A DNA stretch of 64,000 bases from Rariglobus hedericola (GTDB lineage: Bacteria > Verrucomicrobiota > Verrucomicrobiia > Opitutales > Opitutaceae), in assembly GCF_007559335.1 (NCBI RefSeq), contig NZ_VMBG01000001.1:372001-436000 (forward strand). Direction: 5' to 3'. How positions within the stretch are numbered: the stretch's first letter is position 1; each line of letters starts with the position of its first letter. This document shows positions 1-8,559 of this stretch, in pieces. The position numbers and the translations under genes were made by a program. The notes below the pieces were generated by a model. It was not told where the DNA came from, searched no databases, and worked only from the letters and a program-made list of their open reading frames with translations.

Positions 1-174
1 GGCCACTGGTTCGAGCCGCGTCCGGGGGCCGCCGACTCCACCCAGATTGGTCTGGCCAACCTGCGTCGCCGGTTGGCACTGCTCCATGGCGATGCCGCTG
101 CGCTCACCATTCATCCTGACGCGCACCAAGTGAGGATCGTAGTGACGCTTCCGGTCGCCCCATCCGGAAAATAA
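1..174 (+). CDS. sensor histidine kinase, C-terminal end (LytS-type), partial
   Basis: Only the last 57 codons are in the window and the gene begins upstream. The residues IGLANLRRRLALLHG match the end of the HATPase_c ATP-binding domain of LytS/YehU-type kinases, where a G-L-x-N-x-R-x-R-L motif precedes the last strand. The stop is 23 nt before the ATG of a LytTR response regulator, so the two probably form a two-component pair in one transcript. The sensor domain and the stimulus cannot be seen. Confidence 0.8.
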   Translation, partial: GHWFEPRPGAADSTQIGLANLRRRLALLHGDAAALTIHPDAHQVRIVVTLPVAPSGK

Positions 175-197
175 TCACGCTGACCAACGACGACCTC

Positions 198-977
198 ATG
201 CCTGCCGCCACTCATTCCGCAGCTCCCACCGCCGAACCTCTCAACGTTCTCCTCGTCGATGATGAACGTCTTGCCCGTAAATACCTGCGCGAACTTTTGA
301 GCGAGCAGGCCGGAGTAAGCGTCATCGGCGAGGCCGACTCGGTTGCCGCCGCTGCGGAACTCGCGCGTCAACTCCGGCCCGACGTCATCTTCCTTGATGT
401 GCAAATGCCTCCCGCGAGCGGCTTCGATCTGCTCCCGCTGCTTGATCCCGCGCCGGTGATTGTTTTTGTCACGGCGCACGACGAATTCGCGGTGCGCGCA
501 TTTACGGTCAGTGCAGCCGACTACCTGCTCAAGCCCGTCGCCACCGATCGGCTGGCACTCGCGCTTCAGCATGTGCGTAACCGCCTCAATGTGCCGGCGA
601 TCGTTCCCTCTGAGTCGGCCACACCTTTTGCTTTGGGACTCGATGACCCGCTGATCCTGCGCGATTCGGGCCGGCTTCGTCGTGTGCGTGCCCGGGACAT
701 CGCAGCGTTGGCGGGCGAGGGAAGTTACACCCGTGTTTATCTGTCCGACGAGCGTTCGATGCTCGTGTTGCGTCGCATGGATGCGTGGGAAACGATGTTG
801 CCCGCGCCGCCGTTTTTGCGCGCCGAACGCTCGCTGATTGTGAACTTGGAACGGGTAGACAGCCTCGACATCCGTTCACGGGATGAAGGCGTGCTGCGAC
901 TGGCGGCAGATGGCGCGCCCGCTCGGGTGCTCGGTCGCGTTGCGCTCTCGCGGCTTCGTGCGGCGTTGCGCATGTAG
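198..977 (+). CDS. LytTR-family response regulator
   Basis: This 259-residue protein has an N-terminal receiver domain (about 15-125) with the acidic pair in LLVDDERLARKYLREL, the phospho-acceptor Asp in VIFLDVQMP and the conserved Lys in YLLKPV. A LytTR DNA-binding domain (about 150-258) follows, with GEGSYTRVYL and a late RAERSLIVNLERV segment. The family binds short direct repeats and often controls exported products or cell-surface functions. It follows the kinase end by 23 nt. No terminator is obvious downstream, and the next gene starts 144 nt later. Confidence 0.93.
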   Translation: MPAATHSAAPTAEPLNVLLVDDERLARKYLRELLSEQAGVSVIGEADSVAAAAELARQLRPDVIFLDVQMPPASGFDLLPLLDPAPVIVFVTAHDEFAVRAFTVSAADYLLKPVATDRLALALQHVRNRLNVPAIVPSESATPFALGLDDPLILRDSGRLRRVRARDIAALAGEGSYTRVYLSDERSMLVLRRMDAWETMLPAPPFLRAERSLIVNLERVDSLDIRSRDEGVLRLAADGAPARVLGRVALSRLRAALRM

Positions 978-1121
978 GCATGCCTGGAAAATAGGTATAA
1001 CGCCCCGGTGGGAAAATAGTGTCCGAAGCGGTGATGGTCGTTTCGTTGAAGATTCAGCCGGTTTCATGGAAGCGGACTTATAAAGCGGCGCGATGCACCG
1101 CTAAGGGTTGCACCTTCACTT

Positions 1122-1739
1122 ATGAAATACCGTTCCACCTCGATTTCCTTTCTTCGAATCGCCGCTGTTTGCGCCGCGCTTTTTACGGGCTCGAATGCCT
1201 TCGCCGTGATTCTGGTAAACCTGACGTTTGATCAAAACAGCGTGCAGCTCGGGACGACTGGCACCTTTACCATTTCGGGCAGTGCCACGAGCGGCGGCAG
1301 CACCAGCAGTAATGGTTGGCAGACCTACAGCAACGGTGCTCCTGGAAATTTGGTCCAATGGCTTAACGTATTCGTGGTCACGGAAAGCCTGCCCGTAGGT
1401 GTTACCATCGGCAGCCAGACGTTCAACCCGAGTATGGTGGGGAGCAACCTCGTCAACCTCGGCGGTTCAAATAATTTTCGTCTCGCGAGTCCGAGCACCA
1501 ACTATGGATTTTCGGACGTGTTGCAGATTGGCAATGGCACGACCGACCAGATCTCCGGCACTTTTATCCTGAGCGGCAGTGAGACGGGTATCGATTCGCT
1601 CACCGTGGCCGATTTCAATATGAACATCGGCAACGTGACCGTGACTGCCTCGGCCGTGCCCGAGCCCGCCACGTATGGCGTTCTGGCAGGCGCTGCCGTT
1701 CTCGGACTCGCGTGCATCCGTCGTCGTCGGACCGCTTGA
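1122..1739 (+). CDS. PEP-CTERM sorting-domain protein
   Basis: This is a 205-residue exported protein. A signal peptide (about 1-28, ending near GSNAFA) precedes a Ser/Thr/Gly/Asn-rich beta-type body. The C-terminus is a textbook PEP-CTERM signal: AVPEPATYG, a hydrophobic helix, then the basic tail RRRRTA. Such tails are handled by exosortase in the inner membrane; no exosortase gene is in this window. The body matches nothing I recognise. A LytTR regulator lies just upstream and might control it, which is inference from position only. Confidence 0.85.
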   Translation: MKYRSTSISFLRIAAVCAALFTGSNAFAVILVNLTFDQNSVQLGTTGTFTISGSATSGGSTSSNGWQTYSNGAPGNLVQWLNVFVVTESLPVGVTIGSQTFNPSMVGSNLVNLGGSNNFRLASPSTNYGFSDVLQIGNGTTDQISGTFILSGSETGIDSLTVADFNMNIGNVTVTASAVPEPATYGVLAGAAVLGLACIRRRRTA

Positions 1740-1777
1740 GAACTTCGCAGCGTTCCAAGCTAAGAAAGTATCTTGTT

Positions 1778-1804
1778 ATCAACCGCCGCGCGCAGGCGGT
1801 TGAT
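1778..1804. terminator. hairpin between convergent genes, candidate bidirectional terminator
   Basis: A perfect 10-bp stem (ATCAACCGCC / GGCGGTTGAT) has a 7-nt loop and lies between the end of the PEP-CTERM gene and the end of the convergent glycosyltransferase gene. There is no strong T-run on either side, so intrinsic termination is likely but not certain. Confidence 0.5.
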
Positions 1805-1853
1805 TATCACCTGATCCGTCGGAGATTTCAGACAGGTGAAATCTGGCAGTCGT

Positions 1854-3431
1854 CTATCCTGCTTTCTTGAAGAGACCACTTACGGCGCGCCAAAGACGGT
1901 AGATTTGGAAGCCGCAGGCGCCCGGCAGCGTAGTGCGTTGGGCGAGTTTTTTATTAAGCTGAGTAACTCTAGTTTGGAGCAGGGCGATGGGGTGGGTGGC
2001 TGCGAGCATTCCATCGATAACGTTATTTTGCAGTAATTTGACCCCGATGCGGGTGGGATCTGTTTCCAGTTGGATTTGGATTTCCACCGCTTTGAGAATC
2101 TGGCCGCCGTCGGTCGGAGGAGCCTGCAGGCCGATGACGGAATCAGCGTTGCCCTTGATGAAGGCAAAGTAGTGCGCGTGCTGAATCGGGAAGGCGTTGT
2201 GAACGATAAACGTTTTTTCGCGCAGGAGTTTTCCGCTGAGCACGCACTCTTTTTCCGGATGGTCCCAGATCCAGCGCACCTGCACGAGTTCCACCACGGC
2301 CGAGAGACAGGCGATGCGGAGATTCGTGGCGGATGAAAGGCGCGGATTGTCCAAGGGAAAGCGCACCGTCTGGAGAAGACGGGAACTGGCGGAGATAGTT
2401 TGGGCGATGACGCCCGCCACTTCCGGTCCGGAGAATTCCAGCCGGGCCAATTCATCGACTTGATTGCTCGCCGCCGGTGTGGCGGCGGCGTGGGTGGCCG
2501 CTTCTTTGACGAGAACCTCCGCATAGCCGATCAGGTTTGCGACGAGCCGGGTGTAGTCGCTTGTGCACGAGGTATAACGCAACGGTCCCCCGCGATAAGG
2601 CAGCGGATCGTGGATGATCACCGGGGTGAAGGACGGGATCTGCTCCATGTAGCTCGGTATCCGTTCGTAGAAACGTCGGGAGAAACCTTCGAAATCGGTT
2701 TTAAGTTCCTCCAAGTGGGCGAGGTAATACGACGTGTTGCCCCCACGGTGGGAGCTCCGGTAAGCCTCCTGCAGGCTGAGGATGGCGATTTTCGAGCTAT
2801 AGTGACCCGCAGACCGCAGCGAAAAATGTGCGTAATCAAAGCCGGGCCAAAACGTATGGGGCGGTTCCTGGTTTGAACTGAGGATAAAGTGATTTCCATG
2901 GGTCACGCAGGTTCCGGGCTTTCCGGCCAGCGCGCGCGGCACGACGGCCTTCACCAGATAGCGTCGCTTATCCAGCGTGTCATGTTCGTAGGGCTCTTCC
3001 GCCAACCGATGTTGGATACGCTCCACCGGATTGATGACGGACGGGTCGTCCGACGGACGCACTTGATAGGTCTGCCAGCCCACCTTAAGGAATCCGGTGG
3101 AGTTGCCGGCCTCGGGCAAAGGCAGGTGATCGCCGTCGCAGCGGATCAGCTCGTCGGCGTCGAGCAGCAGCACCCAGTCGGCTCCGTGTTCGTTGACGGC
3201 GAGGTGCATCAGGCGCGTCATTTTTTCGGCCTGGAATTTCCCTAGTGACGGATCGTTCTCGACCACCAGCGGCAGACCTTCGGCGACTAACCGGGAGAGA
3301 ATGGAGGAGGTGCTGTCCGTGCTGCCGTGGTCCAGCACGATCAGCTTTTGCAGGTAGAACAGATTGTGACGGACGAAGGCCTCAATGATGTCCTCTTCAT
3401 TTTTCGCGCAGGTCACTCCGATGATTGTCAT
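1854..3431 (-). CDS. family 2 glycosyltransferase
   Basis: The protein starts MTIIGVTCAKNEEDIIEAF, typical of the Glyco_tranf_2_4 group (cytoplasmic GT-A enzymes that add sugars to cell-surface glycans). The nucleotide-sugar DxD motif is in WVLLLDADELI near residue 93. At about 525 residues it is longer than a bare GT-A domain, and the C-terminal 200 residues have no assignment. I chose the ATG at 3431 because the fold begins there; the open frame extends to 3524 but that extra segment has no family similarity. Donor and acceptor are unknown. Confidence 0.82.
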   Translation of the reverse strand: MTIIGVTCAKNEEDIIEAFVRHNLFYLQKLIVLDHGSTDSTSSILSRLVAEGLPLVVENDPSLGKFQAEKMTRLMHLAVNEHGADWVLLLDADELIRCDGDHLPLPEAGNSTGFLKVGWQTYQVRPSDDPSVINPVERIQHRLAEEPYEHDTLDKRRYLVKAVVPRALAGKPGTCVTHGNHFILSSNQEPPHTFWPGFDYAHFSLRSAGHYSSKIAILSLQEAYRSSHRGGNTSYYLAHLEELKTDFEGFSRRFYERIPSYMEQIPSFTPVIIHDPLPYRGGPLRYTSCTSDYTRLVANLIGYAEVLVKEAATHAAATPAASNQVDELARLEFSGPEVAGVIAQTISASSRLLQTVRFPLDNPRLSSATNLRIACLSAVVELVQVRWIWDHPEKECVLSGKLLREKTFIVHNAFPIQHAHYFAFIKGNADSVIGLQAPPTDGGQILKAVEIQIQLETDPTRIGVKLLQNNVIDGMLAATHPIALLQTRVTQLNKKLAQRTTLPGACGFQIYRLWRAVSGLFKKAG

Positions 3432-3584
3432 TTGAAGGGGCTGATCAACGTGCGCACTCCGGTGAAGGCAATTGTTTACCGGCATGCGCCGCGGGAAGGT
3501 CACTTGGTGATCATCTGCAATCACCTTGCCTTCATCGTGCGTCGGGCCAGACAGGAAACTTCAGTTCAACCCTGACCATTTCCG

Positions 3585-4133
3585 ATGCCAATCCCGCCTC
3601 CGATTCCTTCGCCCGCGACGACGCCTCCGCCGCTTTCATTTCAAGACGAACTCGCGCTGCGCATGTCGCAACCTCTGTTGGTCGAAGGCCGGCCGCTGGC
3701 CGGCACCGAAGGCATGACGCTCGGTGACGTCGAACTCGACGTGCTGAAGGGCGGTCGATTTGTGCGCTACTATTGGAACATCTCGGTCGTGGTGCTGAGC
3801 TTTCGCAACAGCACGGCTCTGACCTACGTCCGTTCTGATCGCTCCGCCGGAATGGGCGCACTAGGCTGGGGCACGGTTTCCCTCTTCTTTGGTTGGTGGG
3901 GGTTTCCCTGGGGCATCGTCCATACCCCGCTCAGTCTCTGGCACAACACCCGCGGCGGGTCGGATCACACGCATGAAGTCCTCAAGGCCTATCTCGGCGA
4001 CGACCACTCGAACGAAATCATCAAGCAGGCGCCACGACGCAAAGCGGACGCCGCGCTCTGGATACTGCGCGGGCTCGTGTTGAGCTTCGTGGCCATGATC
4101 GCGATCTTCATCTATCAGGTCGCGAATGCGTGA
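3585..4133 (+). CDS. hypothetical membrane protein
   Basis: A 182-residue protein with no family I recognise. It has a proline-rich N-terminus and an aromatic, Gly-rich hydrophobic segment about 92-112 (GWGTVSLFFGWWGFPWG). A clear C-terminal membrane helix lies about 160-180 (GLVLSFVAMIAIFIYQ). The middle contains a polar linker with HTHEVLKAYLGDDHSNEI. It is divergent from the glycosyltransferase at 3431, with 153 nt between that probably hold both promoters. Confidence 0.6.
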   Translation: MPIPPPIPSPATTPPPLSFQDELALRMSQPLLVEGRPLAGTEGMTLGDVELDVLKGGRFVRYYWNISVVVLSFRNSTALTYVRSDRSAGMGALGWGTVSLFFGWWGFPWGIVHTPLSLWHNTRGGSDHTHEVLKAYLGDDHSNEIIKQAPRRKADAALWILRGLVLSFVAMIAIFIYQVANA

Positions 4134-4202
4134 TAAGACGCGTGAGGTGAACGCACGGTTCATCATCGTGCGGGCGACACGTGGAGCTCCCTTGTCGTTG
4201 GC

Positions 4203-4220
4203 GGGAGTTAAAGAACTCCC
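4203..4220. terminator. hairpin between convergent genes
   Basis: GGGAGTT-AAAG-AACTCCC forms a 7-bp stem with a tetraloop and sits 7 nt from the stop codon of the minus-strand ATP-grasp gene and 70 nt after the plus-strand membrane protein gene. It has no poly-T tail. It is a candidate terminator for one or both genes. Confidence 0.45.
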
Positions 4221-4226
4221 CGCAGA

Positions 4227-5597
4227 TTATTGAAAAAAAGCGTCCACCGGCAGGCTCTCTTTGTGACGCTCCAGCTTGAGTGTCCGGCGTATGAAAGCGG
4301 GAGCGCGACCCGTATAACGAGAGACCTTGTCCAACGCCGAAGGCGGACGGGTGTTCCACTGGATGAGAGCGCGGATTTTTCGTTCGACTTCGTCCGCCTC
4401 GTCGAGCGTGCGGCAACGGGTCATCAGCGCGTAGGGCGAGGTCATCAGGTTGTTGGTCGTGGCGAGGTGCTGACCAAGGGCGGGCTTTTCCGTCCAAGTC
4501 TCGAATTGTGGAAGCCGTTCGGTCTCACGCACGCCTTGGAGGTGACGGATTTTTTCGGTGCGGGATGACACGCCCCGGATCTTGATCAATAGGGATGCGT
4601 CGTAGTTTTTCCAGTTGAGCGCGAGAGGGCCGTAAGGCTCGGACGAGCCGTAGTAATGCGCAGCCAGGTCGATGACGTCGAATTCGGGGCCGTGCATCAG
4701 ATGGATGAATCGTGCCCAGCCTGCGCCGACCAGCCGCGCGGCGCATTCGAGCAGGCAAGGGCCTGACTCGTCCACGCGCAGCTCGGCATGGAAGGGACTG
4801 CGACGGAGTCCAGAGGCGACGATCATGCGTCGCGTGTAATCAGCGATGAGGGCGAATTCAGGCGCGGTGAAAGGGATCTGGTCGGTGCGCAGACAGACGA
4901 TTTCCTGCTGGTCGGTCTCGGCGTAATGAGTGCGACCGACGTCGATGATCGAGACATTGCCCTCGGCATCGATCTGGCCGTTGCAGTGGTATTCGTGGCC
5001 TCCGATGAACTCTTCCAACAGCACCGTGCCGGCGCGGGTGCGCAGCCAGTAGTCCTCAATCAGGGAAGGGGGATCGTCGGCGGAAAAGATGCCGACATTC
5101 ATGTTGGCGGCGCCGTCGTTGGGTTTGAGGACGAAGCGGGCGAGCCGGTTTTGTCGGACGATGTCGAGCGCGTGAGCCGGGGAGTTGGCCAGCTCGGCGT
5201 AGTTGATTCGCAAGCCCGGATCGGTCGCGCGCAGGTGGGATTTCAATGCGAATTTATCACGGAAACGGCGCATGATCGCCGGTTGCACCCAGTCCAAGCC
5301 GAGGCCCTCGGCAAGTGTGACCGCGTTGGAGACCGTCATCTCACTATGAGGGATGATCGCGCTGATGGCGTGGTGCCGGCGCAGATGCTCGATGAACCGT
5401 GGGAACGCATCCGGCGTGGCGACATAATGCGCGGCGATATAATCCTTCGACCATAATTCGGGATGGAGCCGGGCGGATGAAGGCACGTTCGCCGTAGTGG
5501 TGTGGAAGCATACCGCGCGCGCACCGAAACGGCGATGCATGCGACGGATGAAGTCCAAGGCATAGCCGCCGGTGGGGTTTTGGATGAGGTATTGCAT
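4227..5597 (-). CDS. ATP-grasp domain enzyme
   Basis: This 456-residue protein has the ATP-grasp layout: an N-terminal Rossmann-like segment, then RFVLKPNDGAANMNVGIF (ATP-binding lysine region), LLEEFIGGHEYHCNG (hinge/nucleotide-binding Glu) and FHAELRVDESGPCLLECAAR (metal-binding Glu and Asn/Arg region). Such enzymes couple a carboxylate to an amine or thiol through an acyl phosphate. The substrate cannot be read from sequence; the layout resembles carboxylate-amine ligases of the biotin carboxylase/L-amino acid ligase type. The ATG at 5597 is followed at once by a sensible N-terminus, MQYLIQNPTGGYALDFI. Confidence 0.8.
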   Translation of the reverse strand: MQYLIQNPTGGYALDFIRRMHRRFGARAVCFHTTTANVPSSARLHPELWSKDYIAAHYVATPDAFPRFIEHLRRHHAISAIIPHSEMTVSNAVTLAEGLGLDWVQPAIMRRFRDKFALKSHLRATDPGLRINYAELANSPAHALDIVRQNRLARFVLKPNDGAANMNVGIFSADDPPSLIEDYWLRTRAGTVLLEEFIGGHEYHCNGQIDAEGNVSIIDVGRTHYAETDQQEIVCLRTDQIPFTAPEFALIADYTRRMIVASGLRRSPFHAELRVDESGPCLLECAARLVGAGWARFIHLMHGPEFDVIDLAAHYYGSSEPYGPLALNWKNYDASLLIKIRGVSSRTEKIRHLQGVRETERLPQFETWTEKPALGQHLATTNNLMTSPYALMTRCRTLDEADEVERKIRALIQWNTRPPSALDKVSRYTGRAPAFIRRTLKLERHKESLPVDAFFQ

Positions 5598-5781
5598 CGA
5601 TGAGAAAGAGAAGGCCTGCCTGCGCCCGAGGACGAATTGTGAGCGGAGGACACTGCGTTGTGTTTATTCGCAGGCAATCCCGAGGTGCAGGTTGCGGATG
5701 ACGAACTTGGCCGATGGCCGTTTTTTGAGAGTGCTTCGATTGCCTGATGGAACCATTTCGCCGGCCGGCGGTCGCGGCGAT

Positions 5782-7062
5782 GTGACTTTCGAATCCTGGA
5801 TGATTCTCATCAGCGGCCTGCTGCTTCTTATGGGGCTTTCCACGGCTTACGTGAGCCGTTGGCCGTTCACGGGCACGATGGTTTACTTATGTATAGGTGT
5901 GCTGCTCGGTCCGGTTGGCTGGGGCATTCTCCAGTTGGACCCGCACCGGCAGGTTTCCCTTTTTCTACATGCATCGGAGGTAACCGTGGTAATTTCTCTC
6001 TTTACCGTCGGTTTGAAACTCCGACTTCCGTTGCGCGATCCGCGCTGGGGGCCGGCCGTGATGCTCGCCTTCGGTTCGATGACGGTGACGGTGGGACTGA
6101 TCACCGTGACGGGGATGTGGGCGCTTAATCTACCACTTGGCGCCGCAGTGTTGCTTGGCGCGATCCTAGCACCCACCGATCCCGTGCTCGCTTCGGACCT
6201 GCAACTCAAGCATGCGGGCGATCGATCCGAACTGCGGTCGGCACTGACCGGTGAAGCCGGCTTTAATGATGGCACCGCATTCCCTTTTGTCATGCTCGGT
6301 CTCGGGCTGCTAGGCCTTCACGATCTCGGAGCGGGCGGTTGGCGTTGGTGGGCCGTGGATGTGATCTGGGCGGTGGGCGGGGGACTCGGGATCGGAGTGG
6401 CGATGGGCTATGGCACCGGTCGTTTGATTGTCCATCTGCGTAAACGCGAACGCGAAGGTGCCACGCTGGACGAGTATCTCTTGCTCGGATTGATCGGGGT
6501 CTCGTATGCCGTCGCCGTGAAACTTCACGCCTATGGTTTCCTGTCGGTATTTGCGGCGGGAGTCGCTGTGCGCGCGATTGAAAGGCAAGGCCCCGGCACA
6601 CGACGAAAAGGCACCGGCAAGGAAACACGACAGACCGAGCCGTCCAAAGTCGAATCCGCGAACCCGGCGGCGGCGATGTTGTCGTTCAATGAACAGTTGG
6701 AGCGAATTCTGGAAGTCGGCATGGTGGTGCTCGTGGGCGCGGCCTTGCTGGTGGTCGGGCTCTCAACACATGCGCTCTGGTTTGTCCCGTTGTTATTCTG
6801 CGTGGTGCGTCCGCTGGCGGTCTGGCCATTGGTATGGCTGCGCAAGTTTCATCGCAAGCAGCTCACGGGCATCATGTGGTTTGGGATCCGCGGCATCGGC
6901 TCCATTTATTATCTGATGTATGCGATCGATAAGGGATTGCCGCCGGATCTGGCGCGACCGTTGGCTGCGTTGACCTTCACCGTGGTGGCCGCCTCCATCG
7001 TGTTGCATGGCATCTCGGTTACTCCGCTGCTGAACCGCTTGCAGCGAAGACCGCGAACCTGA
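5782..7062 (+). CDS. cation:proton antiporter, CPA1/NhaP type
   Basis: A polytopic membrane protein with about 12 hydrophobic segments. The TDPVLASDLQ motif in helix 5 is the ion-binding signature of CPA1 Na+(K+)/H+ antiporters, and GEAGFNDGTAFPFV matches the helix 6 signature. A hydrophilic loop with many Lys/Arg/Glu residues lies about 260-310. I place the start at GTG 5782 (VTFESWMILISG), as close homologues begin there. ATG 5800 and ATG 5698 are alternatives, and an open frame reaches back to 5572, overlapping the divergent gene. Likely role: pH and cation homeostasis. Confidence 0.85.
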   Translation: MTFESWMILISGLLLLMGLSTAYVSRWPFTGTMVYLCIGVLLGPVGWGILQLDPHRQVSLFLHASEVTVVISLFTVGLKLRLPLRDPRWGPAVMLAFGSMTVTVGLITVTGMWALNLPLGAAVLLGAILAPTDPVLASDLQLKHAGDRSELRSALTGEAGFNDGTAFPFVMLGLGLLGLHDLGAGGWRWWAVDVIWAVGGGLGIGVAMGYGTGRLIVHLRKREREGATLDEYLLLGLIGVSYAVAVKLHAYGFLSVFAAGVAVRAIERQGPGTRRKGTGKETRQTEPSKVESANPAAAMLSFNEQLERILEVGMVVLVGAALLVVGLSTHALWFVPLLFCVVRPLAVWPLVWLRKFHRKQLTGIMWFGIRGIGSIYYLMYAIDKGLPPDLARPLAALTFTVVAASIVLHGISVTPLLNRLQRRPRT

Positions 7063-7241
7063 TTCTGGATTACGGCAGGGAGACGTCGTTCTGAAAATGG
7101 ATGCGACCTAGGTTATTTCTTGGGCTCGGCCTGTATATTCGAACACTGAAGAACTGATGTTTTCGACTTTTACTTAGTCTCGCTCCGACGGTTTCATAAC
7201 TATTGTTCAGTTCGCTTTACCCCGAAAAAGACACCCAAACT

Positions 7242-8330
7242 ATGTCCGCCTCCGTCTCCACGGTTTCACCTTCGTTGCCGCCTTGGGCGCTCGGTCCCTT
7301 TGTCCGCCCTGACAATGCCCGCCCTTTGATCCGCCCCAACGCCGCCTCATGCTTCGACTGCCCGTTGAGCCGGAAGCCAGTCGCGTGGGAGGCGCGCCAC
7401 ACTTTTAACCCCGCTGCCGTGGTTCATGAGGGGCGCGTGGTAATTCTTTACCGCGCCGAGGACGACCAAGGCCCCGGCGGCATTGGTGGCTACACCTCGC
7501 GCCTCGGTCTCGCCGTCAGCGACGACGGCGTCACTTTTCGCACCGAACCGCAGCCGGTTTATTTTCCCGCCGAAGACGCGCAAAAACCCTTCGAGTGGAC
7601 CGGCGGTTGCGAAGACCCGCGCCTCGCCACCGGCCCCGACGGCACCTACGTGCTCACCTTCACCCAGTTCCCCGGCCGCAATCCCGTCGGCGGCAACTTC
7701 CCGTGGCGCGTGGGTCTCGCCACTTCGCGCGACCTGCGCACGTGGACGAAGCACGGCAGCGCCTTCCAAGGCACGCCCCACGAAAACCTCCGCATCAAAT
7801 CCGCCGGCATTCTCCAGACGCTCGACCACGGCCGCCTCGTCGCCGCCCGCGTGCGAGGCAAATACTGGATGTATTTCGGCGAGTCGTTCGTGAGCATCGC
7901 CTCCTCGGACGACCTCGTGCACTGGACGCCGCTCACCGACGCGCACGGCGCACCGCTTCAGATCATGCGCCCGCGCGCCGGCTGTTTCGACAGCGAGTTC
8001 ACCGAGGTCGGACCACCGCCGCTGCTCACCGAGCACGGCATTGTGCTGGTTTATAATGGCAAGAACCGGGACCACGCCGCTGGCGGCGATCCGAAGCTGC
8101 CCACTGGTGCCTACGCCTGCGGCCAGGCGCTCTTCGACAAGGATGATCCCACGAAACTGCTCACGCGACTCGATCGCCCGTTTTTCCAACCTGAGCTCGA
8201 TTGGGAAACCGCCGGCCAATACGAGGCGGGCACCACCTTTGCCGAAGGTCTGGTCTTTTTTGAAGGCCGCTGGCTCCTCTACTACGGCTGCGCCGACACC
8301 TTTGTCGGCTGTGCACAGACTTCAGCTTAG
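7242..8330 (+). CDS. glycoside hydrolase family 130 protein (beta-mannoside phosphorylase type)
   Basis: GH130 enzymes phosphorolyse or hydrolyse beta-mannosides with a five-bladed beta-propeller. Visible family features are FNPAAVVHEGRVVILYRAED near the N-terminus, EWTGGCEDPRLA with the catalytic Asp, IKSAGILQ, and the closing-blade sequence WLLYYGCADTFVG. At 362 residues it has the usual length. I use ATG 7242; an upstream in-frame TTG at 7203 adds 13 unrelated residues. The last residues (CAQTSA) do not look like the family's usual VGVA ending. Repeat-derived sequence follows about 60 nt downstream, so the 3' end may have been altered. Confidence 0.85.
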   Translation: MSASVSTVSPSLPPWALGPFVRPDNARPLIRPNAASCFDCPLSRKPVAWEARHTFNPAAVVHEGRVVILYRAEDDQGPGGIGGYTSRLGLAVSDDGVTFRTEPQPVYFPAEDAQKPFEWTGGCEDPRLATGPDGTYVLTFTQFPGRNPVGGNFPWRVGLATSRDLRTWTKHGSAFQGTPHENLRIKSAGILQTLDHGRLVAARVRGKYWMYFGESFVSIASSDDLVHWTPLTDAHGAPLQIMRPRAGCFDSEFTEVGPPPLLTEHGIVLVYNGKNRDHAAGGDPKLPTGAYACGQALFDKDDPTKLLTRLDRPFFQPELDWETAGQYEAGTTFAEGLVFFEGRWLLYYGCADTFVGCAQTSA

Positions 8331-8390
8331 AAATCGGGTGAGTCCTTCAGTTTTAGTGAAATAGGACGGGAAGGATGCGCGGCTGGAAAG

Positions 8391-8420
8391 GCGAATACTG
8401 AAGGCCCATCCCCTTTCGGT
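8391..8420 (+). repeat. short interspersed repeat, copy 1
   Basis: CGAATACTGAAGGCCC followed by an ATCCCCTTTCGG segment recurs near 16285-16312, where the second part is GACCCCTTTGGCTCGA. It belongs to the REP-like family around the RAYT transposase at 14.2-15.3 kb. It sits in the 229-nt gap after the GH130 gene, in which I see nothing else clear. Confidence 0.6.
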
Positions 8421-8559
8421 CATTTGCACGCATTTGGCAATTTGACGAGTATTCGTCACGGAAACGTCGCGGCGCGTTTATTGCATTGGGAGTGGTCTGG
8501 TCCTCGTCTGATGCGGGCCATTTTGATCAGCCCGCCGCCATCCGAGTTCTCGCTTCACC

